NCBI GenBank assembly: GCA_903834825.1
Contig: CAILKQ010000050.1
Location: forward strand, 1 to 60,067
Reading direction: 5' to 3'
From: an uncultured bacterium
GTDB taxonomy: Bacteria; Bacteroidota; Bacteroidia; Chitinophagales; Chitinophagaceae
Length of the DNA stretch: 60,067 nucleotides
Shown here in pieces: positions 52,276 to 60,067 of the stretch (positions within the stretch are counted from its first letter, which is position 1; every line of letters starts with the position of its first letter). Made by a program: the position numbers and the translations under genes. The notes beneath the pieces are model-generated. The model worked only from the letters and a program-made list of their open reading frames with translations. It made no database searches and had not been told where the DNA came from.

Positions 52276-52953
52276 TCAAAGCCCCTGAATCCTTGGCGTT
52301 TTTTTGTTTTTTATTCTCCTGTCCATCCAGTAAATGAATTTCGTGGAAGCCATGCCAATGGCAGCACCCGCGAGTACATCGCCCAGCCAATGCTGGTTGT
52401 TGTAGAGCCGGAGGTATCCTGTTGCAGCAGCTGTTGCATATCCTGCAACACTGATCCATGGCGAATAATGTCCGTATTCCTGATGAAGAAACTCTGCTGC
52501 AACGAATGCCGTACTCGTATGTCCGGACGGGAAGGAATGGAAATCTGATTTATTCGGGCGCGCTCTTCCGATGATCCTTTTCATCGGTTGAACGATGACC
52601 GCGGCAGTGACATTGCCCAAAGCGTACAGAAGCAATTGTTGTTGGGGTTTGTTTTTCCCTTTCATTCCTGCTGCATCCATGGCAAAAACAGCTGCTGCAG
52701 GCACATATTGGGTATAATCATCGATATGCGTGATTTCTCTTTTGGGATTGAATCCATCGTATATCCTGGTTTCAAGTTTTCTGAGTGATGGGATGGCTGC
52801 AATGCTTGAACCTGCGGTAAAGAGGATGGCGGGTGCAATCCATTGCTTAGTATTGAATTGGCCAGCGGGGATGGAATCACCAATTGGTTGCTGTGCGGCC
52901 ATCGTGGCGGAATTGGTGAGGAGGAGCGAGAGCACTGCTATGAATTTTATCAT
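52276..52953 (-). CDS. PAP2 family phosphatase
   Basis: Exported or membrane-bound acid phosphatase of 225 residues. N-terminal signal or anchor (MIKFIAVLSLLLTNSATMAAQ). The three PAP2 motifs are complete: 'KRIIGRARP', 'PSGHTS' and 'LRLYNNQHWLGDV'. Substrates of this family include isoprenyl pyrophosphates and phospholipids. Its closeness to crtY may be chance, since the genes are convergent. Confidence 0.92.
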   Translation of the reverse strand: MIKFIAVLSLLLTNSATMAAQQPIGDSIPAGQFNTKQWIAPAILFTAGSSIAAIPSLRKLETRIYDGFNPKREITHIDDYTQYVPAAAVFAMDAAGMKGKNKPQQQLLLYALGNVTAAVIVQPMKRIIGRARPNKSDFHSFPSGHTSTAFVAAEFLHQEYGHYSPWISVAGYATAAATGYLRLYNNQHWLGDVLAGAAIGMASTKFIYWMDRRIKNKKTPRIQGL

Positions 52954-53076
52954 GTATATAGTAATGAAGTTGATTGCAATGTAGAATACAATTCTTCATT
53001 AATTCAATCGTGCGTATCCCCTTGTACCATAATTCATCAAATAAAATTATATTACAGCCGTAAAAGTCATACATAT

Positions 53077-54420
53077 ATGAAACCACTTGCTTCCCTATTG
53101 TGTCTTCTGGCAATATTGTTTATTGCCTTGAATGGCTGTGAAAAAAAATCAGTAGAAAATACTGCTGAAAAACTTTCTTTTGAGATTATTGAGGATCAAA
53201 TATTGGCCACATCGTGCGCTACAACAGGATGCCATGCTTCTACTGCTGATGCGAGCTATGCACAACATGGTCTTGTACTCTCTAAAGGAAATGCATTTTC
53301 CAACCTCGCAGGAAAAATGGCAAAAAATCCGGCTGCTGCTGCCCTTAAGCTGCAATTGGTAAAGCCTTTTGATGCAGACAACAGTTTTCTTTTCCATAAA
53401 ATATCCTGCCAGACCTCGCACCATAGTGCCACAGCCAACTTCGGAAGCCAAATGCCATTGGGAGGAAACTATCTTACCCAGGGCCAGGTGGAATTTATCA
53501 AGCGATGGATCAATGCAGGAGCAACTGCAACTGAAACAGGCATCAGTACCACTGTTTTGAAAGACAGTTCAGCCTGTCAGCAAGACATCACTCCCCTTGC
53601 TGCACCTGCTGCTGGGAAAGGGTTTCAAATGAAGATTGATCTTTTTGATGTTCCTAAAAATTTTGAACGAGAGGTATTTCTGAGGGTCAACACACCCAAT
53701 ACAGAATCAGTTTATGTAAACAGGATAGAGATGAAAGGAAGGTCCAGTAGCCATCATTTTGTGGTGTATGGCTTTCGCAATTCAACCATGCTTCCCCAGC
53801 CCAATGTGATGCGCGATATCCGCAACCTGGATGGATCAATCAATTTGAAGACTGCAGGGGAAATGCAAAACCATATTTTCTTTGGTGGGGGTACGGATGT
53901 CAATTCAGATGTAACCCTGCCCGTGGGTGTTGCGCTCAAGGTAGACCCCTTGACTCCGCTGGATCTCAATGCCCATTATTTCAACAAGACAAATCTGTTG
54001 CTGAAGGGTGAGAATTATGTCAACTTTCATACCATACCTGTATCCAACGTTCAGTTTGTTGCCAAAACACTTGATCTGAACAATCTTGACATCTCCATTC
54101 CTGCCGGACAGCGTAAGACTTTTTCCAAGACGTTTACATTTACTGCTGTAACAAGGGTGGTCATGTTGACATCGCATTTTCACCGGTTTGGTGAAAAATT
54201 TGACATCAAAATTGCTGGGGGACCCCGCAATGGAGAACTGGTATATACCAATACCGACTGGCTGCATCCTTTTGTAAAACCTTTTCTAACTCCCATAGTG
54301 CTGCAGCCTGGGGAAGGATTGACTTCTGAGGTTACTTATTACAACAGTTCTTCAAAAGCCGTTGCCTTTGGTTTGACGAGCGAAGATGAGATGAACATCA
54401 TTTTTGGATATTACTATTGA
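53077..54420 (+). CDS. Lipoprotein fusing a CX4CH haem-like domain and a PHM-type copper monooxygenase domain
   Basis: Exported lipoprotein of 447 residues (lipobox 'IALNGC', Cys21). The first domain (about 35-150) has C47-A-T-T-G-C52-H53 and a downstream 'GSQMPLGG' (Met126), the layout of small c-type cytochromes but with four residues between the cysteines. The second domain (about 180-447) carries all copper ligands of peptidylglycine hydroxylating monooxygenase: His226-His227 and His300 (CuH site), His367, His369 and Met439 (CuM site), with 'DEMNIIFGYYY' at the end. The ATG at 53077 starts the signal; the open frame upstream is discarded. The esterase gene follows after 21 bp. Confidence 0.85.
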   Translation: MKPLASLLCLLAILFIALNGCEKKSVENTAEKLSFEIIEDQILATSCATTGCHASTADASYAQHGLVLSKGNAFSNLAGKMAKNPAAAALKLQLVKPFDADNSFLFHKISCQTSHHSATANFGSQMPLGGNYLTQGQVEFIKRWINAGATATETGISTTVLKDSSACQQDITPLAAPAAGKGFQMKIDLFDVPKNFEREVFLRVNTPNTESVYVNRIEMKGRSSSHHFVVYGFRNSTMLPQPNVMRDIRNLDGSINLKTAGEMQNHIFFGGGTDVNSDVTLPVGVALKVDPLTPLDLNAHYFNKTNLLLKGENYVNFHTIPVSNVQFVAKTLDLNNLDISIPAGQRKTFSKTFTFTAVTRVVMLTSHFHRFGEKFDIKIAGGPRNGELVYTNTDWLHPFVKPFLTPIVLQPGEGLTSEVTYYNSSSKAVAFGLTSEDEMNIIFGYYY

Positions 54421-54441
54421 TTTCTATTTAATTCATTCACC

Positions 54442-55740
54442 ATGATGCGTTTACACAAACTGTTTTTCTTTGTATCCGTTTTGTTGTCTTGCGCCTTTGT
54501 TGTTGCCCAACCAACCGTACAACCCATCAACATCGTCATCACACCTGACCACGACAACTGGGAATACAAAATGGGTGAGCCTTCCACTTTTACCATTCAG
54601 GTGTTGAAGTTTGGCGTGCCCCAGAAAAATGTGATGGTTCACTACCAGATTGGTCCTGAAAGAATGAAGCCCATCAAAGAGGACTCCGTATTGCTGAAAG
54701 ACGGTAGGTTCACCACTGCTGGCATTGCCATGCAAGAGCCTGGCTTCCTGCGTTGTGTTGCGACCGTAATGGTGGATGGCAAGCAATACAGAAACCTTAC
54801 AACAACGGGGTATGATATCAGCAAGATTCTACCGGTTGTTACCAAGCCTGCTGATTTTGATGCATTTTGGAAAAGCGCCAGTAATGAGCTGGCAAAGCTT
54901 CCGCTGGACACCAAAATGACCCTGCTCCCTGAGCGTTCATCAGCAAAAACAAATGTCTACCATGTGAACTGCCAAGGTTACGGTGGATCGAGGATCTATG
55001 GCATCCTTTGCATCCCTAAAGCGGCAGGACGAAAATACCCTGCTGTCCTACAAGTGCCTGGAGCAGGCGTGCGTGCATACGGCCCGGATTTGGAGTTGGC
55101 GGATCAAGGAGTGATTGTATTGACCATTGGTATCCATGGCATTTCCGTTATCCTCGATCCATCAGTGTATGCCGATCTTACCACTGGAGGATTGAAAAGC
55201 TATTTTACCAGTAACATGGATGACCGCGACAAGTACTATTACAAAAGGGTTTATGCCAATACCATCCGTTCCAACGACCTTATTTTCAGCTTGCCTGAAT
55301 TTGATGGACGTTCACTTGCCGTAAGTGGGGGAAGCCAGGGTGGTGCTTTGAGCATCATCACCGCTTCATTGGACAAGCGTGTGAAATACCTTGCTGCCCT
55401 GTATCCAGCCCTTTGTGACCTGACAGGGTATGCCGCCAACCGTGCAGGTGGATGGCCGCACATGTTGAGTCCTAACAATGTTGCCAACACCAGCAATCCA
55501 AAGGTCATCAATACCCTTGCTTATTATGATGTGGTGAATTTTGCAAAGGCAGTAAACATTGAAGGATATTATACATGGGGCTTCAACGATGAAACCTGTC
55601 CGCCCACTTCATTTTACGCGGCATACAATTCCATCAACGCACCCAAGCTGGCATCCATTTTTCATGATACCGGCCATTGGACTTACGCAGAACAACGCGC
55701 AAAATACACGAATTGGTTGTTGTCCAAGCTGAAGCAATAA
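54442..55740 (+). CDS. Acetyl xylan esterase-like alpha/beta hydrolase, exported
   Basis: Secreted hydrolase of 432 residues in the AXE1/cephalosporin-C deacetylase family, which removes acetyl groups from xylan and related sugars. Signal peptide 'LFFFVSVLLSCAFVVAQ'. An Ig-like N-terminal domain (about 25-125) precedes the catalytic part with the Ser in 'AVSGGSQGGALSI', Asp in 'TWGFNDETCPP' and His in 'FHDTGHW'. Two ATGs are adjacent (54442, 54445). It lies 21 bp after the copper lipoprotein and ends adjacent to the convergent FAD oxidoreductase gene. Confidence 0.92.
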   Translation: MMRLHKLFFFVSVLLSCAFVVAQPTVQPINIVITPDHDNWEYKMGEPSTFTIQVLKFGVPQKNVMVHYQIGPERMKPIKEDSVLLKDGRFTTAGIAMQEPGFLRCVATVMVDGKQYRNLTTTGYDISKILPVVTKPADFDAFWKSASNELAKLPLDTKMTLLPERSSAKTNVYHVNCQGYGGSRIYGILCIPKAAGRKYPAVLQVPGAGVRAYGPDLELADQGVIVLTIGIHGISVILDPSVYADLTTGGLKSYFTSNMDDRDKYYYKRVYANTIRSNDLIFSLPEFDGRSLAVSGGSQGGALSIITASLDKRVKYLAALYPALCDLTGYAANRAGGWPHMLSPNNVANTSNPKVINTLAYYDVVNFAKAVNIEGYYTWGFNDETCPPTSFYAAYNSINAPKLASIFHDTGHWTYAEQRAKYTNWLLSKLKQ

Positions 55741-57390
55741 TTACTTGGTTTCAGGCCAATCGGTTTCAATACCCTGGGCCCTGATGAAAGATTGGAATGC
55801 AGACAAGTGACGTGGGTTGCTCCGCACCGCTCTTGTTTGTATTCCATTTTTTTGTGCATAGGCTATCAAACATCCTGCGGCTTCACCAATGCTCCATTCT
55901 ACAGGATGCAAGCGGTAACAACCGTTGGTGATATGTGTTGTGCCGATGTTCTTATTGGCAGGGATGATGTTCTCCATCCTGATGGGAAGCAATGCACCCA
56001 AAGGAATCTGAAAGGGTACCGAAGGAAAATCGATATAGTTGTTTCCGCTCGAGCTTGGATGCAGGTCGATGTGATAATATCCAATCCCAACACTGTCTTC
56101 AAAGCGGGCAGAACCTCGGTTGTTTTTGGGTAGGGATGATTGTGCTGATTGCTCCTTTCCAACATGCTCTTCACGGATGGTAAATTCCGCTTTGATCCTT
56201 CTTGATTCACGGATATATGGGTACTGTGCAAGCCCATCTGCTGTACCCATCACATCAGCCCTCAAACGCAGTCCTGGCCAACCTTTCCCGCCATCTGGCC
56301 TTGGGGCTTCTGTCTGCAACCAGTAGAGCAGTGAAAGGCTGAGTTGTTTGGCGCGCTCAACATGTTTATTGAATTCTTTTTCGCTGACATCTACAATATT
56401 CCCCAGCATATAATCATTCTGGGGCCAGTTGACAATCGTGATATCACTCTTGTACACACCGGGCAGAAAATTATTTTTGTTGATTATTTTTCGGTAATTC
56501 CAGAGGTTCAGTTTGTCTCCGGTGGCAATCCCTTCCGGATGAAATCCAAGTGCTTTGGGTTGAAGGGTGGAAGGGCTTGAATACTCAAGGCTGAGCAATT
56601 TCCCCGACCATGCTGGTGACAGCGCTGGCACATGGTCTTTCCAAAAATCATATTCCTTGGGTTTTTCAACCACATGGTTTTCACCTTCAACATAATCCAT
56701 GGCAAAGCACATGGTGAAGGACTGGTTGTTCGTTGGATCAGCTTTTTCTGGTGCATGCAGTTCACCAGTTTCAGCTTTTGATTCGGTTCCTGTAACATAT
56801 TCCGTTCCGGTGAGGGGTAATAAATCACCGAGTTCGGTGGCATCTATAAAATGCTTTGCAACAAGGGTAGTTGATTTTCCGTTTTTCAAATTCTTGAGCG
56901 TGAGCGAAGCAACGGTATTGTTGGATACCAAGGCCTTCTGCGCTTTGTGTTGCAGCAACAAGGTAAGTTGTCCTGTGCTCAGGTACTTTGTCAGCATTTC
57001 AATCATCACAGCATGTGCAACGCGCGGTTCGTGGCAGAGCCGGGATACTGCACCATCTCCGGGGTTCAGGTTAGGCCTTGATTTGGCTTCTTCCGTTAAG
57101 GGATAAAAACTTCTGTAATGATCACGGACAAGATTGCGGTATTCTCGGTAGGTCTTGGGTGCGCCATGTGTTTCAATCCATGGATGTTCATCCGGAGGAA
57201 CTCCCTGTGAAGTAATCTGACCACCTATCCAATCCGTCTCTTCCGTCAAGACAACATTCAAGCCATTCCTCAAGGCTGCCAAGGCCGCAGCCACTCCTCC
57301 AAGGCCACCACCTGCTATGGCAAGATCAACAGTGGGGTTTTTGACTTCGGCGGAAAAAGATAAAAAATCAAAAAAATGTCTGCGGTTCAT
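55741..57390 (-). CDS. FAD-dependent oxidoreductase (FAD_oxidored family)
   Basis: Flavoprotein of 549 residues. The FAD-binding fold is 'DLAIAGGGLGGVAAALAALRNG' (about 22-43), 'TEETDWIGGQITSQGVPPDEH' follows, and 'FIDATELGDLLPLTGTEYVTG' and 'THITNGCYRLHPVEWSIGEAAGCLIAYA' are typical of this family, seen beside carbohydrate genes in Bacteroidota. The N-terminus 'MNRRHFFDFLSFSAEV' keeps a twin-arginine-like start but lacks a proper hydrophobic core. It diverges from the sugar porter by 153 bp. Substrate unknown. Confidence 0.9.
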   Translation of the reverse strand: MNRRHFFDFLSFSAEVKNPTVDLAIAGGGLGGVAAALAALRNGLNVVLTEETDWIGGQITSQGVPPDEHPWIETHGAPKTYREYRNLVRDHYRSFYPLTEEAKSRPNLNPGDGAVSRLCHEPRVAHAVMIEMLTKYLSTGQLTLLLQHKAQKALVSNNTVASLTLKNLKNGKSTTLVAKHFIDATELGDLLPLTGTEYVTGTESKAETGELHAPEKADPTNNQSFTMCFAMDYVEGENHVVEKPKEYDFWKDHVPALSPAWSGKLLSLEYSSPSTLQPKALGFHPEGIATGDKLNLWNYRKIINKNNFLPGVYKSDITIVNWPQNDYMLGNIVDVSEKEFNKHVERAKQLSLSLLYWLQTEAPRPDGGKGWPGLRLRADVMGTADGLAQYPYIRESRRIKAEFTIREEHVGKEQSAQSSLPKNNRGSARFEDSVGIGYYHIDLHPSSSGNNYIDFPSVPFQIPLGALLPIRMENIIPANKNIGTTHITNGCYRLHPVEWSIGEAAGCLIAYAQKNGIQTRAVRSNPRHLSAFQSFIRAQGIETDWPETK

Positions 57391-57543
57391 GTGTTGATTT
57401 GATGGACAAGTTATTTAAAATATTTAAAAAGTCAAAATCCATCTTGGGAATAACATCAACCCAATTCATACATCCATAATACTTTTGATGGGAGACCGGT
57501 TTATCAAATAATCCTTAAATTACCCCAATTAAATCAACTGCAG

Positions 57544-58824
57544 ATGGATATCTCCAACAACACAGGAGGGAAAAGCCTTTTTGGTATTTCATTGATTGCC
57601 GCATTGGCGGGTTTTATTTTCGGATTTGATACCGTGGTCATATCAGGTGCCAATCTTCCCATCAAGGAGTTGTGGCATACCACTCCACTTTTTCATGGAT
57701 TTTTTATCATGTCAATGGCGCTTTGGGGAACCGTGTTGGGTTCCATTTTTGGCGGTATTCCGACTGAAAAATATGGCAGAAAAAAAGTACTGTTCTGGAT
57801 TGGGATTTTATTCAGTGTATCTGCGATTGGCTCAGCCCTTGCACAAGACCCCTATACTTTTTCATTGTTCAGGTTCATGGGAGGAATTGGCATTGGCGTA
57901 TCTTCAGTAGTCGCACCAACCTATATCTCCGAGATTTCAACACCTGCCACCAGGGGGAGATTGGTGGCCATGTACCAGTTCAATATTGTTTTCGGCATCC
58001 TGATAGCCTTTCTTTCCAATTATTTTTTAGAGGGATTTGGTGGCAGCAGTGATTGGCGTTGGATGTTGGGCGTGATGGCTGTTCCATCCATCATTTATAC
58101 CGTGATGGTCATTGGCATTCCGGAGAGTCCGCGTTGGTTGGAAAGCAAGATGAACCAGCAGCAGGATTCCGTCCGACAGGAACTGTTTGCTGCACGCAAC
58201 AAACGAATCATTGGGCTTGCATTCATGATTGCATTTTTCAATCAGGTATCGGGCATCAATTTCATTCTTTATTATGCGCCAGAGATTTTGGAAAGGGCTG
58301 GCCTTGCAGCAAAGGATTCACTGTTCAACTCCATCGCCATCGGCGGAACCAACCTGCTGTTCACTTTTGTTGGTTTGTACCTGATCGACCGTTTGGGAAG
58401 AAAAACATTGTTGATCATTGGTTCCTTTGGTTATATCATCAGCCTGTCCATGGTATCCTGGGCTTTTTATGCCGCCGCTTCGCCTGCATTCCTGCTTTCG
58501 TTTTTGCTTGTTTTTATTGCATCCCATGCAATAGGTCAAGGGGCAGTCATCTGGGTTTTTATTGCAGAAATATTTCCCAACAAAATCAGGGCCCTGGGGC
58601 AATCATTTGGTGCCAGTGTGCATTGGGTTTTTGCAGCATTGATTACCTTGATAACCCCTGTATTTTTAGATGCAGGAGACGGCATTTTCAAAGACAATCC
58701 CTGGCCCATTTTTGCATTTTTTGCAGGGATGATGGCCCTTCAACTGATCTGGGTTTTTGTCAAGGTTCCTGAAACAAAAGGCATATCGCTGGAAAAGTTG
58801 GAAGAGGAGCTTGTCAATCAATAA
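57544..58824 (+). CDS. Sugar porter family MFS transporter
   Basis: Sugar/proton symporter of 426 residues with 12 predicted membrane spans. Family signatures are all present: 'FGFDTVVISGA', 'EKYGRKKVLF', 'PESPRWLESK', 'QVSGINFILYYAPEIL', 'DRLGRKTLLI' and 'VPETKGISLEKLEEEL'. The central loop is short compared with XylE-like members of 460-490 residues. It is followed 109 bp later by a SusC-type receptor, so a role in uptake of sugars released outside is plausible. Confidence 0.94.
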   Translation: MDISNNTGGKSLFGISLIAALAGFIFGFDTVVISGANLPIKELWHTTPLFHGFFIMSMALWGTVLGSIFGGIPTEKYGRKKVLFWIGILFSVSAIGSALAQDPYTFSLFRFMGGIGIGVSSVVAPTYISEISTPATRGRLVAMYQFNIVFGILIAFLSNYFLEGFGGSSDWRWMLGVMAVPSIIYTVMVIGIPESPRWLESKMNQQQDSVRQELFAARNKRIIGLAFMIAFFNQVSGINFILYYAPEILERAGLAAKDSLFNSIAIGGTNLLFTFVGLYLIDRLGRKTLLIIGSFGYIISLSMVSWAFYAAASPAFLLSFLLVFIASHAIGQGAVIWVFIAEIFPNKIRALGQSFGASVHWVFAALITLITPVFLDAGDGIFKDNPWPIFAFFAGMMALQLIWVFVKVPETKGISLEKLEEELVNQ

Positions 58825-58847
58825 TGTAAGGATCAACGTAAATTTGG

Positions 58848-58877
58848 TTGTTTACCTATTTTTTTAAAGTAATTTTG
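58848..58877 (+). promoter_or_regulatory. Promoter of the SusC-like receptor gene
   Basis: TTG (58848-58850), a 19 bp spacer and TAATTTTG (58870-58877) match the Bacteroidota consensus. The expected start near 58884 leaves a leader of about 50 nt. GTAAA (58838-58842) and TTTAC (58851-58855) followed by seven T residues (58859-58865) overlap it and may weakly end the sugar porter transcript. Confidence 0.55.
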
Positions 58878-58933
58878 TCACTTCAATTAACCTACCCTCC
58901 CCCCCTAATTATTTATTCATCAAACCAATACTT

Positions 58934-60067
58934 ATGCAACTGATTAAGATCAGGAAACTGTTGCTATTCTTCATGGCAACGGTAATTTCATCCTTGGGTT
59001 TTGCCCAAACGGCTTACAAGGGAGTGGTAATGTCTTCCAAAGACAATACTCCTGTTTCAGGGGCGTCTATTGTAAACAATTCAACAAAAGCCGGTACCAA
59101 ATCTGATGCCAATGGAACTTTTTCCATCAATGCAAAGGCTGGTGATCGCATTTCAGTTTCTAGCGTAGGTTTTGGTAGTGTTGAAACGCTTGTGTTGAAA
59201 GGCATGTCAGCCATCAACGTTAAGCTTGATCCTACCGAAGAGAGCATGGAATCTGTTGTAGTGGTTGGATATGCCACCCAGAAAAAGGTCAACCTGACGG
59301 GTGCTGTGTCTACCATTACGGCCAAGCAGATTGAAGACAGGCCAATCACCAACCTTTCCACTTCTCTTGCAGGATTGCTTTCGGGGGTTTCTGTACAACA
59401 AGGTTCTGGACAGCCAGGATCTGATGGCGCCTCGATTACTGTTAGGGGTAGGGGAACATTGAGTGGCTCCAGTCCATTGATCATCATCGACGGGGTCATT
59501 GGTGCTTTGGATGCGGTCAATCCTCAGGATGTTGAATCAGTCTCTGTCTTGAAAGATGCCGCTTCTGCTTCTATTTACGGTTCACAAGCAGGTAATGGTG
59601 TTATCTTGATTACCACAAAGAAAGGAACACGCAATAAATTATCCGTTACGTACAATGGCATTTACTCCTCGACTGCACCGATGAATATGCCCAACTTTGT
59701 TACCAGTTATGCCGACCACATGCGTTATACCAATGAAGCCCATACCAATCTTGGCCAGGCTGCAAAATACAGTGCATTGAACATTGCTGCCTGGGATTCT
59801 GCCAGCAAGATTCCTGATGCTTTGAATCCATTGGGTGTTCCTAATTTTTTGGCTTATCCGAATACGGATTGGGCAGATGCATTTTTTTCCAAGCGGTTGG
59901 TCCAAAACCACAATGTATCCATCAATGGAGGATCTGACAAAACCACGTATCTTCTTTCTGTTGGCTACCTGAACAACCAGGGTACCATTGAAAATACAGG
60001 CAGCCAACGTTTTCAGTTCAGGTCCAATATCGAATCAAAGGTTACGAAGTTCCTTACGGTAGGTTCA
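58934..60067 (+). CDS. SusC/RagA family TonB-linked outer-membrane receptor (3' end outside window)
   Basis: Outer-membrane transporter that imports glycans or other large nutrients with a SusD-type lid, energised by TonB. Only the first 378 residues are present, with no stop before the window end (full members have about 1000). Signal peptide (MQLIKIRKLLLFFMATVISS, about 1-25), carboxypeptidase-regulatory-like domain (about 27-105), then the plug: 'ESVVVVGYATQKKVNLTG', 'SSPLIIIDGVIGAL' and 'VSVLKDAASASIYGSQAG'. No sigma/anti-sigma extension is present. SusD would be expected just downstream. Confidence 0.95.
   Translation, partial: MQLIKIRKLLLFFMATVISSLGFAQTAYKGVVMSSKDNTPVSGASIVNNSTKAGTKSDANGTFSINAKAGDRISVSSVGFGSVETLVLKGMSAINVKLDPTEESMESVVVVGYATQKKVNLTGAVSTITAKQIEDRPITNLSTSLAGLLSGVSVQQGSGQPGSDGASITVRGRGTLSGSSPLIIIDGVIGALDAVNPQDVESVSVLKDAASASIYGSQAGNGVILITTKKGTRNKLSVTYNGIYSSTAPMNMPNFVTSYADHMRYTNEAHTNLGQAAKYSALNIAAWDSASKIPDALNPLGVPNFLAYPNTDWADAFFSKRLVQNHNVSINGGSDKTTYLLSVGYLNNQGTIENTGSQRFQFRSNIESKVTKFLTVGS

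Noticed and set aside
1-60067. CRISPR arrays, insertion sequences, tRNA or rRNA genes, phage genes
   Set aside because: No regularly spaced repeats, transposase motifs, tRNA-like folds or phage structural genes were found by reading.

Overview
The window comes from the chromosome of a Bacteroidota bacterium, most likely Chitinophagaceae (order Chitinophagales). The evidence is a SusC/RagA TonB-linked receptor, a cell-surface M1 peptidase ending in a type IX secretion sorting domain, promoters of the Bacteroidota form (TTTG, about 19 bp, TAnnTTTG), few Shine-Dalgarno sites, and a carotenoid gene set (crtD, cruF, crtZ, crtY) typical of pigmented members of this phylum. The genus call is inference. 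There is no integrase, transposase, phage gene, CRISPR array, tRNA or rRNA, and the window reads as ordinary core and accessory chromosome.

Layout. 0-5.3 kb (minus): start of an HU protein, then a methionine synthase split into two genes followed by exonuclease III and a DUF4286 protein. 5.3-10.5 kb (minus): helicase-nuclease, Ig-like lipoprotein and recR, probably one operon. 10.6-21.9 kb: mixed envelope and small-molecule genes, including a GT39 transferase, mtgA, a LysE exporter, a GH3-like enzyme, a gluconate dehydrogenase subunit 3-like lipoprotein, a prohibitin-like protein, the M1 peptidase, and a radical SAM/SPASM enzyme with a MarR regulator. 22-24 kb: rpoN and a membrane protein. 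24.4-35.6 kb: a flavin reductase-like protein, then an exported protein-degradation block (two S9 peptidases, an M20 hydrolase, a ten-Asp-box propeller protein) interrupted by an acyl-CoA synthetase. 35.6-41.7 kb: lptC, an outer-membrane protein, coaX, meaB, a double-CDGSH protein, an LpxL-like acyltransferase, a cysteine-free ArsR regulator, tsaB and ridA.

41.8-52.3 kb is the carotenoid region in two pieces. ALDH, glutathione peroxidase, idi, crtD and cruF form one tightly packed operon. After umuDC, an aldose epimerase and a deoxyhypusine synthase-like gene, crtZ and crtY form the second piece. Together they would give a monocyclic, hydroxylated carotenoid of the saproxanthin type; crtB, crtI, crtE and a ketolase are not in the window. 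52.3-60 kb: a PAP2 phosphatase, a lipoprotein that joins a CX4CH haem-like domain to a PHM-type copper monooxygenase domain, an acetyl xylan esterase-like protein, an FAD oxidoreductase, a sugar porter and the start of a SusC receptor, suggesting uptake and processing of plant-derived carbohydrate.

The most unusual items are: (1) a UmuD homologue in which both catalytic residues of the self-cleaving peptidase are replaced (Ser to Ala, Lys to Arg), under a promoter whose -7 element lies inside a palindrome; (2) the haem-copper fusion lipoprotein; (3) a bacterial deoxyhypusine synthase-like enzyme that keeps the catalytic lysine; (4) a helicase-nuclease with a four-cysteine pattern suggesting an iron-sulfur nuclease domain; and (5) the Cys-less ArsR regulator with a clear operator. 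No complete new multi-gene defence or mobile system was seen.
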